This document shows positions 32,314 to 41,812 of a stretch of DNA of 64,000 bases, piece after piece. The notes below the pieces were generated by a model. The model was not told the DNA's origin and made no database searches. It worked only from the letters and a program-made list of their open reading frames with translations. Where the stretch lies: NCBI GenBank assembly GCA_049324835.1, contig JBMOMT010000055.1:62001-126000 (forward strand), in the 5' to 3' direction. A program made the translations under genes and the position numbers. The DNA comes from JBMOMT01 sp049324835 (GTDB lineage: Bacteria > Chloroflexota > Anaerolineae > CAYNKW01). How positions within the stretch are numbered: position 1 is the stretch's first letter; each line of letters begins with the position of its first letter.

Positions 32314-33459
32314 ATGACAAGAAATGGAATCTTGATAGTGGTGGGTCTGTTGATCCTGGCGCTGCTGTTGCCGGCCTGCAGCTCCAACGAACCCAACAAA
32401 GGCGAGGCCATCGTCTATGTGGCCGTGCCGCTTTCCGGCTTTCAGGCCAACGGCGGGCAGACAGTGCTGGGCGGGGCGCGGCTCATGGCCGAGCGTCTCA
32501 ACGCCCAGGGCGGCCTGCTGGGCTACCAGGTCACCGTGGTCGGCGTGGACGACGAATCCGATTCGGACGTGGCCGTGACGGTGGCCGAAGAGATCAAGCA
32601 GGCGGTGGACGAGGGCAAAAAGGTGATCGGCGTGGTGGGCCATCTCAACAGCGGCCAGACCATCGAAGCGATGACGGTCTACAAAGACCTGCCGCTCATC
32701 GTCATCACCCCCACCGCCAGCGAGGTGAGCATCAGCCAGCATGGCTACCGCAATTTCTTCCGCGTCAACGCCAACGATACGGTGCAGGCAAAAGTGGACG
32801 CCGATTTTCTGTTCAACACGCTGGGCGCGCGCCGCGTGGCCGTGGTCTTTAACGATGACCCCTATGGCATCGGGCTGGCCAGGTTGCTCGCCCAGGAACT
32901 GACGGCCCTGGGCGCCGAGGTGCCGCTGAGCCTGCAAGTGGCGGTGGAGCAGTCGGTTTTTGAGCAAGAGATACCGCACATCCGCGACGCCGCCCCCGAC
33001 GCCGTGTTTTACGCCGGCTACGAGATCGAAGCGCCCTACCTGCGGCTGGCGCTGGTGGAAAACGGCCTGGGTGATCTGCCCTTCCTGGCCTCCGACGGCG
33101 CCTTTCTCTCGGCCACCATCGATGAGGCCGGCGCGGCCGCCGAGGGCATTTACGTGAGCGCCTTTGGGCCCAGCCCCGAGCAGGCGGTGGACGAGCGCTG
33201 GATTCAGGAATACCAGGCGGTGGAATATCGCAACCCGGATACCTATTCCATCAACGGTTACAGCGCGCTGGCCGTGCTGGCCGAGGGGGTCAAAAAGGCC
33301 GGCAGCCTGGATGCAGCCAAGGTGGCCGACGCCATCCGGTCGCTGGATTTCAGCGCGCCCATCGGCCGCATGAGTTTCGACGAAAAAGGTGATCTGCAAG
33401 CGCCGCAGATTTACGTCTTTCAGGTGCGCAACGCGGCGTTCGTGCAGGTGTACCCATAG
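32314..33459 (+). CDS. LivJ-type (type 1 periplasmic-binding) lipoprotein
   Basis: A 381-aa branched-chain amino-acid-binding-protein-like lipoprotein. The signal sequence ends LLLPAC near residue 21. The mature domain has VAVPLSGFQANGGQTVLGG, then GVVGHLNSGQTIEAMTVYKD and GYRNFFRVNANDTVQA, and near the end YSINGYSALAVLAEGVKKAGS, all classic for the Leu/Ile/Val-binding fold. The ATG at 32314 follows GAGGTGAG. No liv permease or ATPase genes are present, so it is an orphan and may sense ligands for the module. A strong terminator follows. Confidence 0.88.
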   Translation: MTRNGILIVVGLLILALLLPACSSNEPNKGEAIVYVAVPLSGFQANGGQTVLGGARLMAERLNAQGGLLGYQVTVVGVDDESDSDVAVTVAEEIKQAVDEGKKVIGVVGHLNSGQTIEAMTVYKDLPLIVITPTASEVSISQHGYRNFFRVNANDTVQAKVDADFLFNTLGARRVAVVFNDDPYGIGLARLLAQELTALGAEVPLSLQVAVEQSVFEQEIPHIRDAAPDAVFYAGYEIEAPYLRLALVENGLGDLPFLASDGAFLSATIDEAGAAAEGIYVSAFGPSPEQAVDERWIQEYQAVEYRNPDTYSINGYSALAVLAEGVKKAGSLDAAKVADAIRSLDFSAPIGRMSFDEKGDLQAPQIYVFQVRNAAFVQVYP

Positions 33460-33480
33460 CCGCCCACTGGCGAGCGTAAA

Positions 33481-33513
33481 GCCCCTGGCCTTCACAGAGC
33501 CAGGGGCTTTTTT
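33481..33513 (+). terminator. Strong intrinsic terminator after the LivJ-type gene
   Basis: GCCCCTGGC (33481-33489) and GCCAGGGGC (33499-33507) form a perfect 9-bp stem followed by seven T. It ends the plus-strand operon just before the convergent exported-protein block. Confidence 0.9.
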
Positions 33514-33530
33514 GTTGCGCCCTAACCACC

Positions 33531-33564
33531 CACCGCAGAGACGCAGAGAACGGGCCGTTCTCTG
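33531..33564. repeat. Dispersed CACCGCAGAG-type repeat with palindrome (copy 1)
   Basis: CACCGCAGAGACGCAGAGAA runs into the hyphenated palindrome CAGAGAACGG-G-CCGTTCTCTG (33544-33564). It lies directly after the stop of the 803-aa exported protein gene. Related copies occur at 38024 and 46025. Confidence 0.7.
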
Positions 33565-33568
33565 GGGA

Positions 33569-35980
33569 TCAGTCTACCTGCCAGACGTGCACCACCGGTT
33601 TGGCGCCGTCGGCGTAAAGCTCCAGCACGTACAACAGGCCATTCTGCCGGTCGTAGGCCGCCGCGCCGATGCGCGCCCGGCGCTGGTCGCCCCAGCCCAG
33701 GGATATCTCGTCCCACACCGGCGGCTCGAGGTAGAGGTGCTCGTCGATGTCGATGACGGCGTAGGGCTGCGGCTGCCACGATTCGATCTCGCCGGCGGCG
33801 ACGCGGGCCAGGTCGGCGGGATCGTAGAGGATGAGTTGGGCGTCAAAGCGGGTGGGCCACCAGCCGCGGTAGCTGACGCAGTCGGCGCCCTCCTCGCAGC
33901 AGCCGCTGAAATCCTCCGGCGGACAGGCAGAGCCATCGGCCAGGCGGCAGGTGGTGAAATCGGTGACCTCGGCGTCGACGCAGGGGTATTGGGGGCCGTC
34001 GGGGTGGATATAGCCGTACCAGTATTTGGCGCCGTTGCTCTTGGTGCCGGCAAAAAGCACCGCCGATTTGCCCGATGGGGTGGTGAGCCAGGCCCCGCCC
34101 TCCCACTCGTCGGGGTGTTGATAACCGTCCAGACAGCGGGTGATCTCGTCGGTGTTGTAGGCGTTCTCGTAGAGCAGCAGGGTGGTCTCCGAGAGGCGGG
34201 CGCCGGATGCGGGAGCCGCGCCGCCTGTTTCCCAGGGGCGGTAGGCAAAAAGGGTGGGACCCATGCCGCCCTGACCGCCGTCGCGCATGCGGCCGGTGGC
34301 CAGGTAGCGGCCCTGGGCGTGGGCATCGGCCCAGGCGGTGGGGATGTCGAACAGGTAGCCGTTGGTGCTGTAGAGGTTCTGATCGCCGATGAACCAGACG
34401 CCTTGCAGGTTGGGCGCGCTCAGATCGGCGCTGAACCAGGCGTGGGAAGGCTCGTCCGGGGGCTGGAGGTGCTGTCCCCAGCAGAGATGGAGCAGCGGGC
34501 CGGTATCGGCGTGGTTCAGGTACTGTATGCCCACTTTGGGGATCTCTTCCAGGTTGGTGAAATAGCCGGCGGTCACGTCGGAAAAGCCCTGCAAAAAGGC
34601 CGCCTGGGGCAGGTCGGCAGGGTTGCCCGCCACGGATGGGGCGGGGATGTTGACTTCGGCCACCTGATCGCCGTTGGGCAGCCCGCCGTAAGCGATGCGG
34701 TCGTGGCCGGTGATGAACAGGGCGCCGGGGTAGGCGTCGCTGTTGGCGGGGTCGCCGTCGGGGTTGAAGGTCATGGCGTTGCCGCCGTAGGCAAAGGTCT
34801 GGGGCGGATCGTCGCCGCCGGGCAGGCGAAAGGCGCCCAGGTAGGTCAGATCGGCCGGCTGGACCAGGTCGCCGGAGGAGGGGGCGGGCGCGCTCCACTG
34901 TTTCAGGATGAGCGGCAGGTAGACCCAGTCGGTGGGGGTAAAGACGCTGCTGGCCTGCCAGCGGTGATAATAGACGTTGAGCAGCGGCACAAACTCGGCG
35001 GTGGCTTTTTGGTTGCCGGCGGCGGTGGGGTGACTGCCGCCGCCGCTGCCGCCGGGGTAGGCCGAGTAATTGCTACTCACCGTCTGGACGTGCTGCACGG
35101 CGCTGTCCCACCAGCGGTGGTGGTTGCCCGATTCGGCCCCGGCGTCGTTGGTATCGGCGTCGCCGCCGTTGGAGGTGAGCACATTGTAAAAGTCGAACAC
35201 GGCCACGTTGTCGTGGGCATAACCGTCGAGCCAATCGTTGACCAGCCAGTCGTTAAAGGCGCGGGCGTTGGCGGCGTGGGCGGCGTCGGTCTCGCTCTGC
35301 ATCAATGGCGGGGCGGTGACGACGACGAACAGCCTGTCCGGCTGTGTGGCAAAATAGGCCAGCAGGTCGTTATAGATGCCCTTGGCGTTGGCCACGGTGT
35401 GATACTCGGACCAGGCGTCCTGGCCGCGCAGTGGGTTGGAACCGGACACCGGTGGGTCGTCCGGATCGCCGCCCAGGTGCGAGTTGGGGTAACAGGACTT
35501 GAACAGGATGATCTCGTTCTCGCCGCCGGGGTCGGTGGACAGGCGTGAATAGGAGGCGTTTTGGCCCGACTCGGCATAGAGAGCGGCGGTGTAGGTATCA
35601 CGATCGGGGCCGACGAACCAGTTGTACCAGTAGCCGATATCGGTGTGATCGCCGATGCTGTCCGGCCCCCAGCCATAGTTGGTGTCGCTGACAAAATAGT
35701 GGTTGTCGCGCAGGGCGATGCCCAGGCCGCCGTCGCCATCGGCGAGCCAGTTTTCGCCGCAGGAGTGGTGGACAAAGATCAGCTTGACCGTCTCGGTGGG
35801 TGGATCGGGGTTGTCGGCCGCTGCCCAGATCTCTGCCGCCTCGTTTTGGGGGAGAGCGGCGGCCGGCCCGGCTGCCGAGGCGGGCGGCGACAGGTGGGCG
35901 TTCAGAAGCAACAGACCGATGCCGCCCGCGCCAATGGCCAGGGCCAGCAAGAGTGCGCCACACGTTCTTTTGAGGGTCAT
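33569..35980 (-). CDS. Large exported protein, SGNH-like N-terminal part, internal YLPLILK motif
   Basis: An 803-aa secreted protein. Signal sequence with ALLLALAIGAGGIGLLLL at residues 9-26. Residues about 65-335 (KLIFVHHSCGENWL ... GSHPTAAGNQKATAEFVPLLN) resemble an SGNH/GDSL-like fold, with HHSCGENW as the N-terminal block and SHPTAAGN as the possible Asp/His-type C-terminal block. Residues 352-361 contain WVYLPLILKQ, then a Ser/Pro linker, then about 430 residues rich in Gly/Asp/Trp with several Cys pairs that I do not recognise, perhaps a beta-propeller. The ATG follows GAGGAGGAG. It is 43 bases from the next upstream gene, so the two are probably co-transcribed. Confidence 0.85.
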   Translation of the reverse strand: MTLKRTCGALLLALAIGAGGIGLLLLNAHLSPPASAAGPAAALPQNEAAEIWAAADNPDPPTETVKLIFVHHSCGENWLADGDGGLGIALRDNHYFVSDTNYGWGPDSIGDHTDIGYWYNWFVGPDRDTYTAALYAESGQNASYSRLSTDPGGENEIILFKSCYPNSHLGGDPDDPPVSGSNPLRGQDAWSEYHTVANAKGIYNDLLAYFATQPDRLFVVVTAPPLMQSETDAAHAANARAFNDWLVNDWLDGYAHDNVAVFDFYNVLTSNGGDADTNDAGAESGNHHRWWDSAVQHVQTVSSNYSAYPGGSGGGSHPTAAGNQKATAEFVPLLNVYYHRWQASSVFTPTDWVYLPLILKQWSAPAPSSGDLVQPADLTYLGAFRLPGGDDPPQTFAYGGNAMTFNPDGDPANSDAYPGALFITGHDRIAYGGLPNGDQVAEVNIPAPSVAGNPADLPQAAFLQGFSDVTAGYFTNLEEIPKVGIQYLNHADTGPLLHLCWGQHLQPPDEPSHAWFSADLSAPNLQGVWFIGDQNLYSTNGYLFDIPTAWADAHAQGRYLATGRMRDGGQGGMGPTLFAYRPWETGGAAPASGARLSETTLLLYENAYNTDEITRCLDGYQHPDEWEGGAWLTTPSGKSAVLFAGTKSNGAKYWYGYIHPDGPQYPCVDAEVTDFTTCRLADGSACPPEDFSGCCEEGADCVSYRGWWPTRFDAQLILYDPADLARVAAGEIESWQPQPYAVIDIDEHLYLEPPVWDEISLGWGDQRRARIGAAAYDRQNGLLYVLELYADGAKPVVHVWQVD

Positions 35981-36023
35981 TTTCGCGTCTCCTCCTCGGT
36001 TCTGGTGACAGTCACCTTTGCGG

Positions 36024-37940
36024 CTAGTGGCCGCGCAGCACTGTCGGTAAATAGTTTTGGTGGCAGGTGGGGCACGCCACCAGCAGCATGTGGTGCTGGC
36101 TGTACCAGAACCCGCCCTGCGCGCCGCCGACGGTGACGAACTGATTCTGGAAGCCGGCGCCTTCCAGCCGATAGAGACTCACCGGCGGGGCCGGGCCGTA
36201 GGCAAAGCCGCCGCTGGTCGCGCTGGCATAGGCCGAAACGGGCAGCAGCGTGCCGTCCTGGGCCACGCCGTTGGCCAGCCAGATCTGATATTCACCGCCC
36301 ACGATCTGCCAGCCGTCGGCCATGCCCCACCACGGCTCCGGCAGAGGGCCCAGGTCGGCGTCGGCGGCATTGAACGTCTCGCTGGCGAGATCGAAACACT
36401 GGCTGTGAGCGTTGATCTGGTGGGTGTGATCCGCCCCGCCGGCCACACAGATAGCCCCCTCGTCGCCCACCCAGGGCACGTACCACGAGGCGTGAAAGTT
36501 GAACCAGACCTGGACAGTGTCGGAAAAGAAACTTCCAATGAAACGGCTCGTGTTGTTATCGGGATGGTATTCCCGCAGATCGCGCGTTTCGCCGCCGCCC
36601 GGCCGGGTTGCGCCGCCGGAGAGGTAACAGACGTTCTCGCCGGTGTGGTTGAGCAGCGAGACGATGTCGTGGCCCCAGCGCCCTATCTCGGGGTAGCCGG
36701 CGGGAATGGCTTCAGCATACCACGATCTGTCGGTGATGTCAAAAATGTGCAGCGTATCGGTGACGAGGGTATCGGGGAAAAGCACCACCACCTCGTGGCC
36801 GGCTCCGTTGAGGCCGTAGCAGCCATCTATGGGATACTCGATGGCCGGCGTGATGACCGTCTCCGGCTGGAAGGTCTGCCAGGCGTCTGCGGCCGGATCG
36901 TAGCGCTGGGTGGCGCCATCGGAGCCAAGGCCGCCGATGGACCACAGGCCGCCGTCCTCGTGAGAGGCCCAGACGACGACGTTGTCCATCGTGGCGACCC
37001 GCGTATCGGTCAGGGTTTGCCAGCCGGCCAGTTCGGTGACGGTGTTGACCAGGACCGTCTGATCCGATTGGCCGTTGCCCGAAGCGCTGAGGGTGGCCGT
37101 CACCTGCTGGCCGGCTTTTAAAAAGAAATCGGGCTTGAGCTGGACGACGAACGTCACGACCTCCCCATCGGACAGATCAAAGCTGGCGGGGCCGTCAAAG
37201 ACCGAGCCTGCCGGCGAGATCTGGTAGGTCAGGTTAAAGGTGCCGCTGCCGGCGGAGAAATTCCACAGCTCAAAGGTGTGGGTCTGGGTGATGCCGTTGC
37301 AGCCCTCCACGTTCTGGGTGGTCGATTTGAACCACAGCGGCGTGCACGGCTCGATGGTGATCTGGCCGGAGGTTTCGTTACTATCATCGCCGTGGAGGCT
37401 CCAGTTGATGGTGCGCGGCCCCTCGTAAGCGGCGGGCACGGTCACATCGGCGCAAAAGCCCCAACTGGCGCCATTGCTGATCTCACCGTAACCGTCGCTG
37501 TCGCTGTCGGCATAGGTCAGCTGGTTGGCGCTGGGTGTGCTGCAGCTCATGCTGACCGGGTAGCCCACCGAGTCGGTGGCCTCTTGTGAGTTGCAGGCCA
37601 CCGTCCAGTTGCCAAGCAAGGCGGGGAAGGTCAACTGCACCCCATCCAGCCATTCCCAGCCGGTGGAGCCGTTGTAGACGGTGAAGCAGAGCGTCTGCGG
37701 CTGGTTCGCCTGATAGCATTGTTCCGCGGTCACGTCGGAGCCAGAGACGCCCAAGATGCCCGCGCCGGCGGCGGGGCCAAAGGCAGCCAGGCTCAGCGGA
37801 GGGGGCTGGCTCTGATCGGTGGGTGGTTCCGGGAGGTCGTCGGGGGATTGGGCCAGCCCGCCTCGGGCGGCGAACAGCAGGCTGGCCAGCAGGACCAGGC
37901 CCAACGTTGCGGTCGATGCAAAACCAAAAGCTTTTTTCAT
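36024..37940 (-). CDS. Exported protein with kelch-like repeats and C-terminal YLPTVLR motif
   Basis: A 638-aa exported protein; residues 1-30 form a signal peptide ending near GGLAQS. The first half looks like two Ig/CARDB-like beta domains (TAEQCYQANQPQTLCFTVYN; TFNLTYQISPAGSVFDGPAS; a segment with FFLKAGQQVTATLSASGNGQ). The second half has kelch-like elements: DGGLWSIGGLGSDGATQRYD, then GENVCYLSGGATRPGGGE, and EYQIWLANGVAQDG. The last residues CPTCHQNYLPTVLRGH carry a CxxCH and a variant of the YLPLILK motif. The lone CxxCH is more likely part of the terminal motif region than a heme site. GAAAGGAAAGG precedes the ATG. Confidence 0.83.
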   Translation of the reverse strand: MKKAFGFASTATLGLVLLASLLFAARGGLAQSPDDLPEPPTDQSQPPPLSLAAFGPAAGAGILGVSGSDVTAEQCYQANQPQTLCFTVYNGSTGWEWLDGVQLTFPALLGNWTVACNSQEATDSVGYPVSMSCSTPSANQLTYADSDSDGYGEISNGASWGFCADVTVPAAYEGPRTINWSLHGDDSNETSGQITIEPCTPLWFKSTTQNVEGCNGITQTHTFELWNFSAGSGTFNLTYQISPAGSVFDGPASFDLSDGEVVTFVVQLKPDFFLKAGQQVTATLSASGNGQSDQTVLVNTVTELAGWQTLTDTRVATMDNVVVWASHEDGGLWSIGGLGSDGATQRYDPAADAWQTFQPETVITPAIEYPIDGCYGLNGAGHEVVVLFPDTLVTDTLHIFDITDRSWYAEAIPAGYPEIGRWGHDIVSLLNHTGENVCYLSGGATRPGGGETRDLREYHPDNNTSRFIGSFFSDTVQVWFNFHASWYVPWVGDEGAICVAGGADHTHQINAHSQCFDLASETFNAADADLGPLPEPWWGMADGWQIVGGEYQIWLANGVAQDGTLLPVSAYASATSGGFAYGPAPPVSLYRLEGAGFQNQFVTVGGAQGGFWYSQHHMLLVACPTCHQNYLPTVLRGH

Positions 37941-38023
37941 GGCGCCTTTCCTTTCTTCGAGTGGGAAAACCTTGGGGGAACAGGTACCAGTAGTTTCGCA
38001 TTTTTTACAGGTTCTCTGAAAAT

Positions 38024-38084
38024 AACCGCAGAGGCGCCGAGAAAAACTAGAAAATTCTCTGCGCCTTCTGCGTCTCGGCGGTGA
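38024..38084. repeat. Dispersed CACCGCAGAG-type imperfect inverted repeat (copy 2)
   Basis: The left arm AACCGCAGAGGCGCCGAGAA and the right arm TCTCTGCGCCTTCTGCGTCT followed by CGGCGGTGAA can fold into a long imperfect hairpin around a short A/T-rich centre. It occupies the 300-base gap between the kelch-like gene and the cytochrome gene. The rest of the gap, 38085-38240, shows nothing I can name. Confidence 0.7.
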
Positions 38085-38240
38085 AATAGATCACTGTTTG
38101 ACCCGCTTGTAAAATCTGCAAACGTACTGAGGTACGTGGCTTGAGGATTTACATGTCTATTTTACACCAATCGGCGCAGCGTGGGCGTAAAGCCGGCGTA
38201 AATGTGCCGTAAGATTCGCGTAAAGGCCGGGTTTGTCCGG

Positions 38241-40013
38241 TCAGGGCGCCAGGGTGAGGGTCTCCCGTTCCATGATCATGTCCGGCACATCCCAGCCCTT
38301 TTGATCCATCAGCTCAGAGAAGGCGCGGCGGTAGAGCAGCGTCACGCTGACCTCGACCGGCCCGGCGGCCGGCGCGGCAAAAGTGTAGCGGCTCACGTCC
38401 GTTTCGAAAGCAGCCAGCCGATTGTCGCTGAGCACGCGGGTGGGATTCCAGTAGGCGCCGCTGGGTGAGACCTCGGTCCACTGTTCTTCCAGCACTTTGG
38501 CGTAGGCCTTGCCGGGCAGACCGGCGTAATAACCGTCCGCGGGATCGCCGGCGCCGCACCAATCGGGCAGCGACGGTCCATCCTGCAGGGGCAGGGCGTT
38601 GCCCTGTGCATCTGTGGCCCGAACCAGCAGGATCAGGTGGCGCAGCGGCGAATCGGTGGGCACGTGATGGCCGGTGCGATCGTTGGTGAGGGATACCTCG
38701 ACGGCGACAGTGTCTCGATCCCGTTCGGCGGCGGCGGCGAGGGTGACGGCATTCTGCAAGAGTTGCTCGTCCAGCGCGCCCGGCATCCGGTGGCTGGGAA
38801 TCGTGGCCGGGTCGCGCTCCAGCCCGCCCTGATCTGGACGGGCAAAATGGGTGGCCCCCAGGGACGGCATGTGGCAGTCCTGGCAGGTCTGGCCTGTTGT
38901 GGGGTCGCTGTAGGGGCTGGCCAGCCACTCACCGAACGAGTTGTAGATGACTGTGTCCCAAAAGACACCGAAATGGCACGGCGCGCAGAACTGGCTCTGT
39001 TGCTGGAGGGGTGAATAGGTATCTTCGCCGGGGGCCACGTCGTCGAAAGGGCCGGCAAAAAACTGGTGCCCCGGCGGCGGGCGACGGAATTCAAAAGAGA
39101 GCACGCCGGGCATGTTGGGGTAAGGCAGGCCGGTGGTTGGGTCCAGGCGCGCGTCCCAGATTTTGTGGCAAAAATCGCAGGGCACGCCTTCGGCGGCGAC
39201 GCCGCTGACAGCCGCCGGATTCACCCCGTAGGGGGCGTTGACCGAGGCGGCCGGGGTGTGGCAGGCGGCGCAATTACCATCCGTTTCGGGAAAATCCAGC
39301 TTGTAGCCGGGGCCGTAATAGGGCTGGTTCGGATCGGGCCGCAGCGGAAAGCGACCGTAATCACGGCTGACACCATAGCGGGTGAGCGGGCTGGCATGGC
39401 CGTTGACATCGGCGCCGTTGTACATGGTCAGGAAGCGCGGGTTGATCGCCGATTGTGAGTGGGCGTCGAGCAGCCATTCGTCCACCGGCAGGGTGAAGGG
39501 CAGATCGGCGCCCTGGCGGCTGTGGCAGGCGGCGCAGCCCTGATCCTCTCCCTGGCCCGGGTGGTGCTGCGAGGGCAGCCAGGCATAATCGGCGTTATCC
39601 TCGGCGGCGTGGGCGTGTAGATGGAACTCGATATCGTGTTGCCCGGCAAGCGCCTGCACAGGCCCGGCGCAAAAGTAACCGGTCGCCCAGGCAGTGAGGT
39701 TGAACGGCCCCTCACCCAGCCCGGCCGTCGCCAGCTCAAAGTGGCCGCTGGTATCGGTGATGGCCGCCTGGGCCGTGGTCTGCACGCGCACCACGGCCCC
39801 GCTCACCGGGCCATCGTCGCCAACCACCTGGCCGGCGATGGTGTCCGGGACTGGTGCGGTGGGCATGGCCGTCGGTGGGGGCGTGACGGTGGGCGTCGGC
39901 GTCGGGTCCGGCGGGCGGCAGGCAGCCAGCAGTCCCAGGGCTGCGATCCAGGCATAACACGTGGCGCGCCCTATGCGCCACCTGGCGCGTGTTGCGTGGG
40001 GTTTCGTGCTCAT
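38241..40013 (-). CDS. Multiheme c-type cytochrome lipoprotein (five CxxCH)
   Basis: A 590-aa protein. The lipobox LLAAC ends at residue 32 and a Thr/Pro-rich linker follows. A carboxypeptidase-regulatory-like beta domain spans residues about 58-130 (IAGQVVGDDGPVSGAVVRVQ). Five heme-attachment motifs are at residues about 160 (CAACH), 248 (CAACH), 279 (CDFCH), 343 (CAPCH) and 377 (CQDCH). A C-terminal beta-rich domain has VEVSLTNDRTGHHVPTDSPL, like the NapC/cytochrome c554-associated region of secreted multiheme proteins. Likely an outer-face electron carrier or oxidoreductase. The ATG at 40013 lies 23 bases after the beta-helix gene; the upstream in-frame codons lack a signal-like start. Confidence 0.9.
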   Translation of the reverse strand: MSTKPHATRARWRIGRATCYAWIAALGLLAACRPPDPTPTPTVTPPPTAMPTAPVPDTIAGQVVGDDGPVSGAVVRVQTTAQAAITDTSGHFELATAGLGEGPFNLTAWATGYFCAGPVQALAGQHDIEFHLHAHAAEDNADYAWLPSQHHPGQGEDQGCAACHSRQGADLPFTLPVDEWLLDAHSQSAINPRFLTMYNGADVNGHASPLTRYGVSRDYGRFPLRPDPNQPYYGPGYKLDFPETDGNCAACHTPAASVNAPYGVNPAAVSGVAAEGVPCDFCHKIWDARLDPTTGLPYPNMPGVLSFEFRRPPPGHQFFAGPFDDVAPGEDTYSPLQQQSQFCAPCHFGVFWDTVIYNSFGEWLASPYSDPTTGQTCQDCHMPSLGATHFARPDQGGLERDPATIPSHRMPGALDEQLLQNAVTLAAAAERDRDTVAVEVSLTNDRTGHHVPTDSPLRHLILLVRATDAQGNALPLQDGPSLPDWCGAGDPADGYYAGLPGKAYAKVLEEQWTEVSPSGAYWNPTRVLSDNRLAAFETDVSRYTFAAPAAGPVEVSVTLLYRRAFSELMDQKGWDVPDMIMERETLTLAP

Positions 40014-40036
40014 CGTAGCGGCTTTCTCAACGACGT

Positions 40037-41812
40037 TCAAGTGTTTCTCAGGATCAGAGGCAGGTAGAGCCAGGCTGTTGGTTCCCAACGCTCGTGGGCG
40101 CCAATGTCGCAGATGGCATTTTCGTCGCCGTCGCCGTCGGTCGGGCGCGGGTTGCCGAAATAGTCCAGCCCCGGGCAGGCGGTATTGTCACCAGCGTCGA
40201 TGGCCGGGCTGCCGGGCAGCAGATGGGCGTCAAAACTGCTGATGTCCGCGTTCACCAGATCGGGCGAAACGCCACAAAAGCTATCCGGCGGGCATGGGTC
40301 GGGTGTGGCTTTGGTGCCGTTGATGATGGCGTGGTCGACGGCAAACGGATCTTGCGCCGTGCCGTGCCAGGCAAAGCAGGTCGTATCGCCGCCGCCGAAC
40401 TCTGGATTGCCCTGAAAGATGTCGTTGCGCAGCAGCACCGACTCTGAGCCGCCGCAACTGTAACCCTCCTGACACTCGGTGATCAACAAACAATCTCCCT
40501 GGCCGGTGACGGTCGAGTTGATCACACTGGCCGCGTTGCCATCGCGCAGGGTGAGCGCGATGGCGCTGCCGCCGGCGCGGCAGTTGTCCACACTGCTTTC
40601 TTCATCTCCATCGCTGTCAAAGTCACCCCGATAGGCGAACGGTTTGCCCTCGAAAAAGCCGCAGTTGCTGACGGCGATGACGTTCTCGATGACCGTGGGC
40701 CCAGAGGTCTTGATCTGGTCGCCGGCGTTGCCCTCGGCGATGGTGCGCCGGATTTCGACGGACGAGCCTTCCTGCCGCGTGTAGAGCAGGTCCAGCCCGT
40801 CGGAGGTGTTGTGCAAAAAGGCCGAGTCTTCGATGACCCAGTGGCCGCCGGTTTCGCCGGTGCCGACGCCATCGCCGTAACCCCCGGCGCTCTGCCCCCA
40901 GCAGCCGGTCGGCTCGCCGCCAGGATAGGTCTCACCGCAGCCGTTCCACTCGACCGTCCAGCGGCGAAAGGTGAGCGTGCCCGAGTTGGCGTCGTCGCCG
41001 TCAATGTCGCCATCCCAGCCAACCCAACCGTTGCCCGCGATCCGCACGTCTTCCAACGTCCAGTCGGTGAGCCGGCCGGCGCGCACCCCGCCGACGGCCA
41101 GGCCGTGAATATTCAGGTGTCGCAGGGTGACGTTGGTCGAGTCTTCGGCGTACAGCCCCAGATCGGCATACTCACCAAAGGGGTAGGTGTCGCGCTGGCA
41201 GGCCAGGTCGCCGCTGTGGCTTTCGACGCAAGCGGCATGATCGGTGATCTCGAAGCAGGCGATCTCGATATTGTCCGAGTCGGTCAGGTTGAGGATGAAC
41301 CACGGTCGTTCTGCGCCCCACAATTGAGGCGGGCTGGTGCAACCGGCATCCCAGCCTGCGCCCAGAATGCGGGTGGGGTTGGCCGGGTTGGGGCCGCTGG
41401 GGATGGGCGGCATGTGGCAATCGTAGGCGCTATCGGCTTCGCAGGCATCGGCGCCGGGGGCGTCGTAGCCCATGCGGTATTCACCAGGCCCGATGATCAG
41501 GGTATCGCCGTTCGAGATGCGCGGCGAGCCGCCCGGCGGCAGGGCGCGGAAGGGGTGATCCCAGGCGCAGGGCTGGCCCGTGCCGCTGCCGGGGTAGGCG
41601 GCGTCGGCCAGACCGGTGCACTGGCTGGCATCGCCGCCATTGGTGCGGACGTAATAGACCGTGCCCTGGGCCGCCGCCACGTGGACTGTAGGCGGCAGAG
41701 ACGGAAAGACCAAAGACGGGGTCGCAGCAGGCGAGCTGGCTTTGCAACCCGAGAGCACCGTCAAGAGGACGAGCATCCCACAAACCAGTGTACGTGCATG
41801 TTGACGCATCAT
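40037..41812 (-). CDS. Parallel beta-helix lipoprotein with C-terminal YLPLILR motif
   Basis: A 591-aa exported lipoprotein: signal segment with lipobox TVLSGC at residues about 18-23. It then shows repeated beta-helix turns of the pectate-lyase/choice-of-anchor type (NVTLRHLNIHGLAVGGVRAG, WTLEDVRIAGNGWVGWDGDI, WVIEDSAFLHNTSDGLDLLY, SVINSTVTGQGDC). Many Cys, probably disulfides. The end ICDIGAHERWEP and WLYLPLILRNT is typical of Chloroflexota secreted beta-helix proteins. The ATG at 41812 follows AAGGAG and overlaps the upstream stop by four bases. Polysaccharide binding or lyase activity is possible; no catalytic residues can be assigned. Confidence 0.87.
   Translation of the reverse strand: MMRQHARTLVCGMLVLLTVLSGCKASSPAATPSLVFPSLPPTVHVAAAQGTVYYVRTNGGDASQCTGLADAAYPGSGTGQPCAWDHPFRALPPGGSPRISNGDTLIIGPGEYRMGYDAPGADACEADSAYDCHMPPIPSGPNPANPTRILGAGWDAGCTSPPQLWGAERPWFILNLTDSDNIEIACFEITDHAACVESHSGDLACQRDTYPFGEYADLGLYAEDSTNVTLRHLNIHGLAVGGVRAGRLTDWTLEDVRIAGNGWVGWDGDIDGDDANSGTLTFRRWTVEWNGCGETYPGGEPTGCWGQSAGGYGDGVGTGETGGHWVIEDSAFLHNTSDGLDLLYTRQEGSSVEIRRTIAEGNAGDQIKTSGPTVIENVIAVSNCGFFEGKPFAYRGDFDSDGDEESSVDNCRAGGSAIALTLRDGNAASVINSTVTGQGDCLLITECQEGYSCGGSESVLLRNDIFQGNPEFGGGDTTCFAWHGTAQDPFAVDHAIINGTKATPDPCPPDSFCGVSPDLVNADISSFDAHLLPGSPAIDAGDNTACPGLDYFGNPRPTDGDGDENAICDIGAHERWEPTAWLYLPLILRNT

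Noticed and set aside
33389..35548. A 719-codon open frame on the plus strand
   Set aside because: It is antisense to the 803-aa exported protein, which has a signal peptide, a ribosome-binding site and sensible domains; the plus-strand product is low-complexity Gly/Val/Ala typical of a high-GC shadow frame.
37270..37330. Single CxxCH near the C terminus of the kelch-like protein read as a heme site
   Set aside because: The CPTCH actually lies at about 36050 close to the terminal YLPTVLR motif, and one isolated motif in an otherwise non-cytochrome protein is weak evidence.
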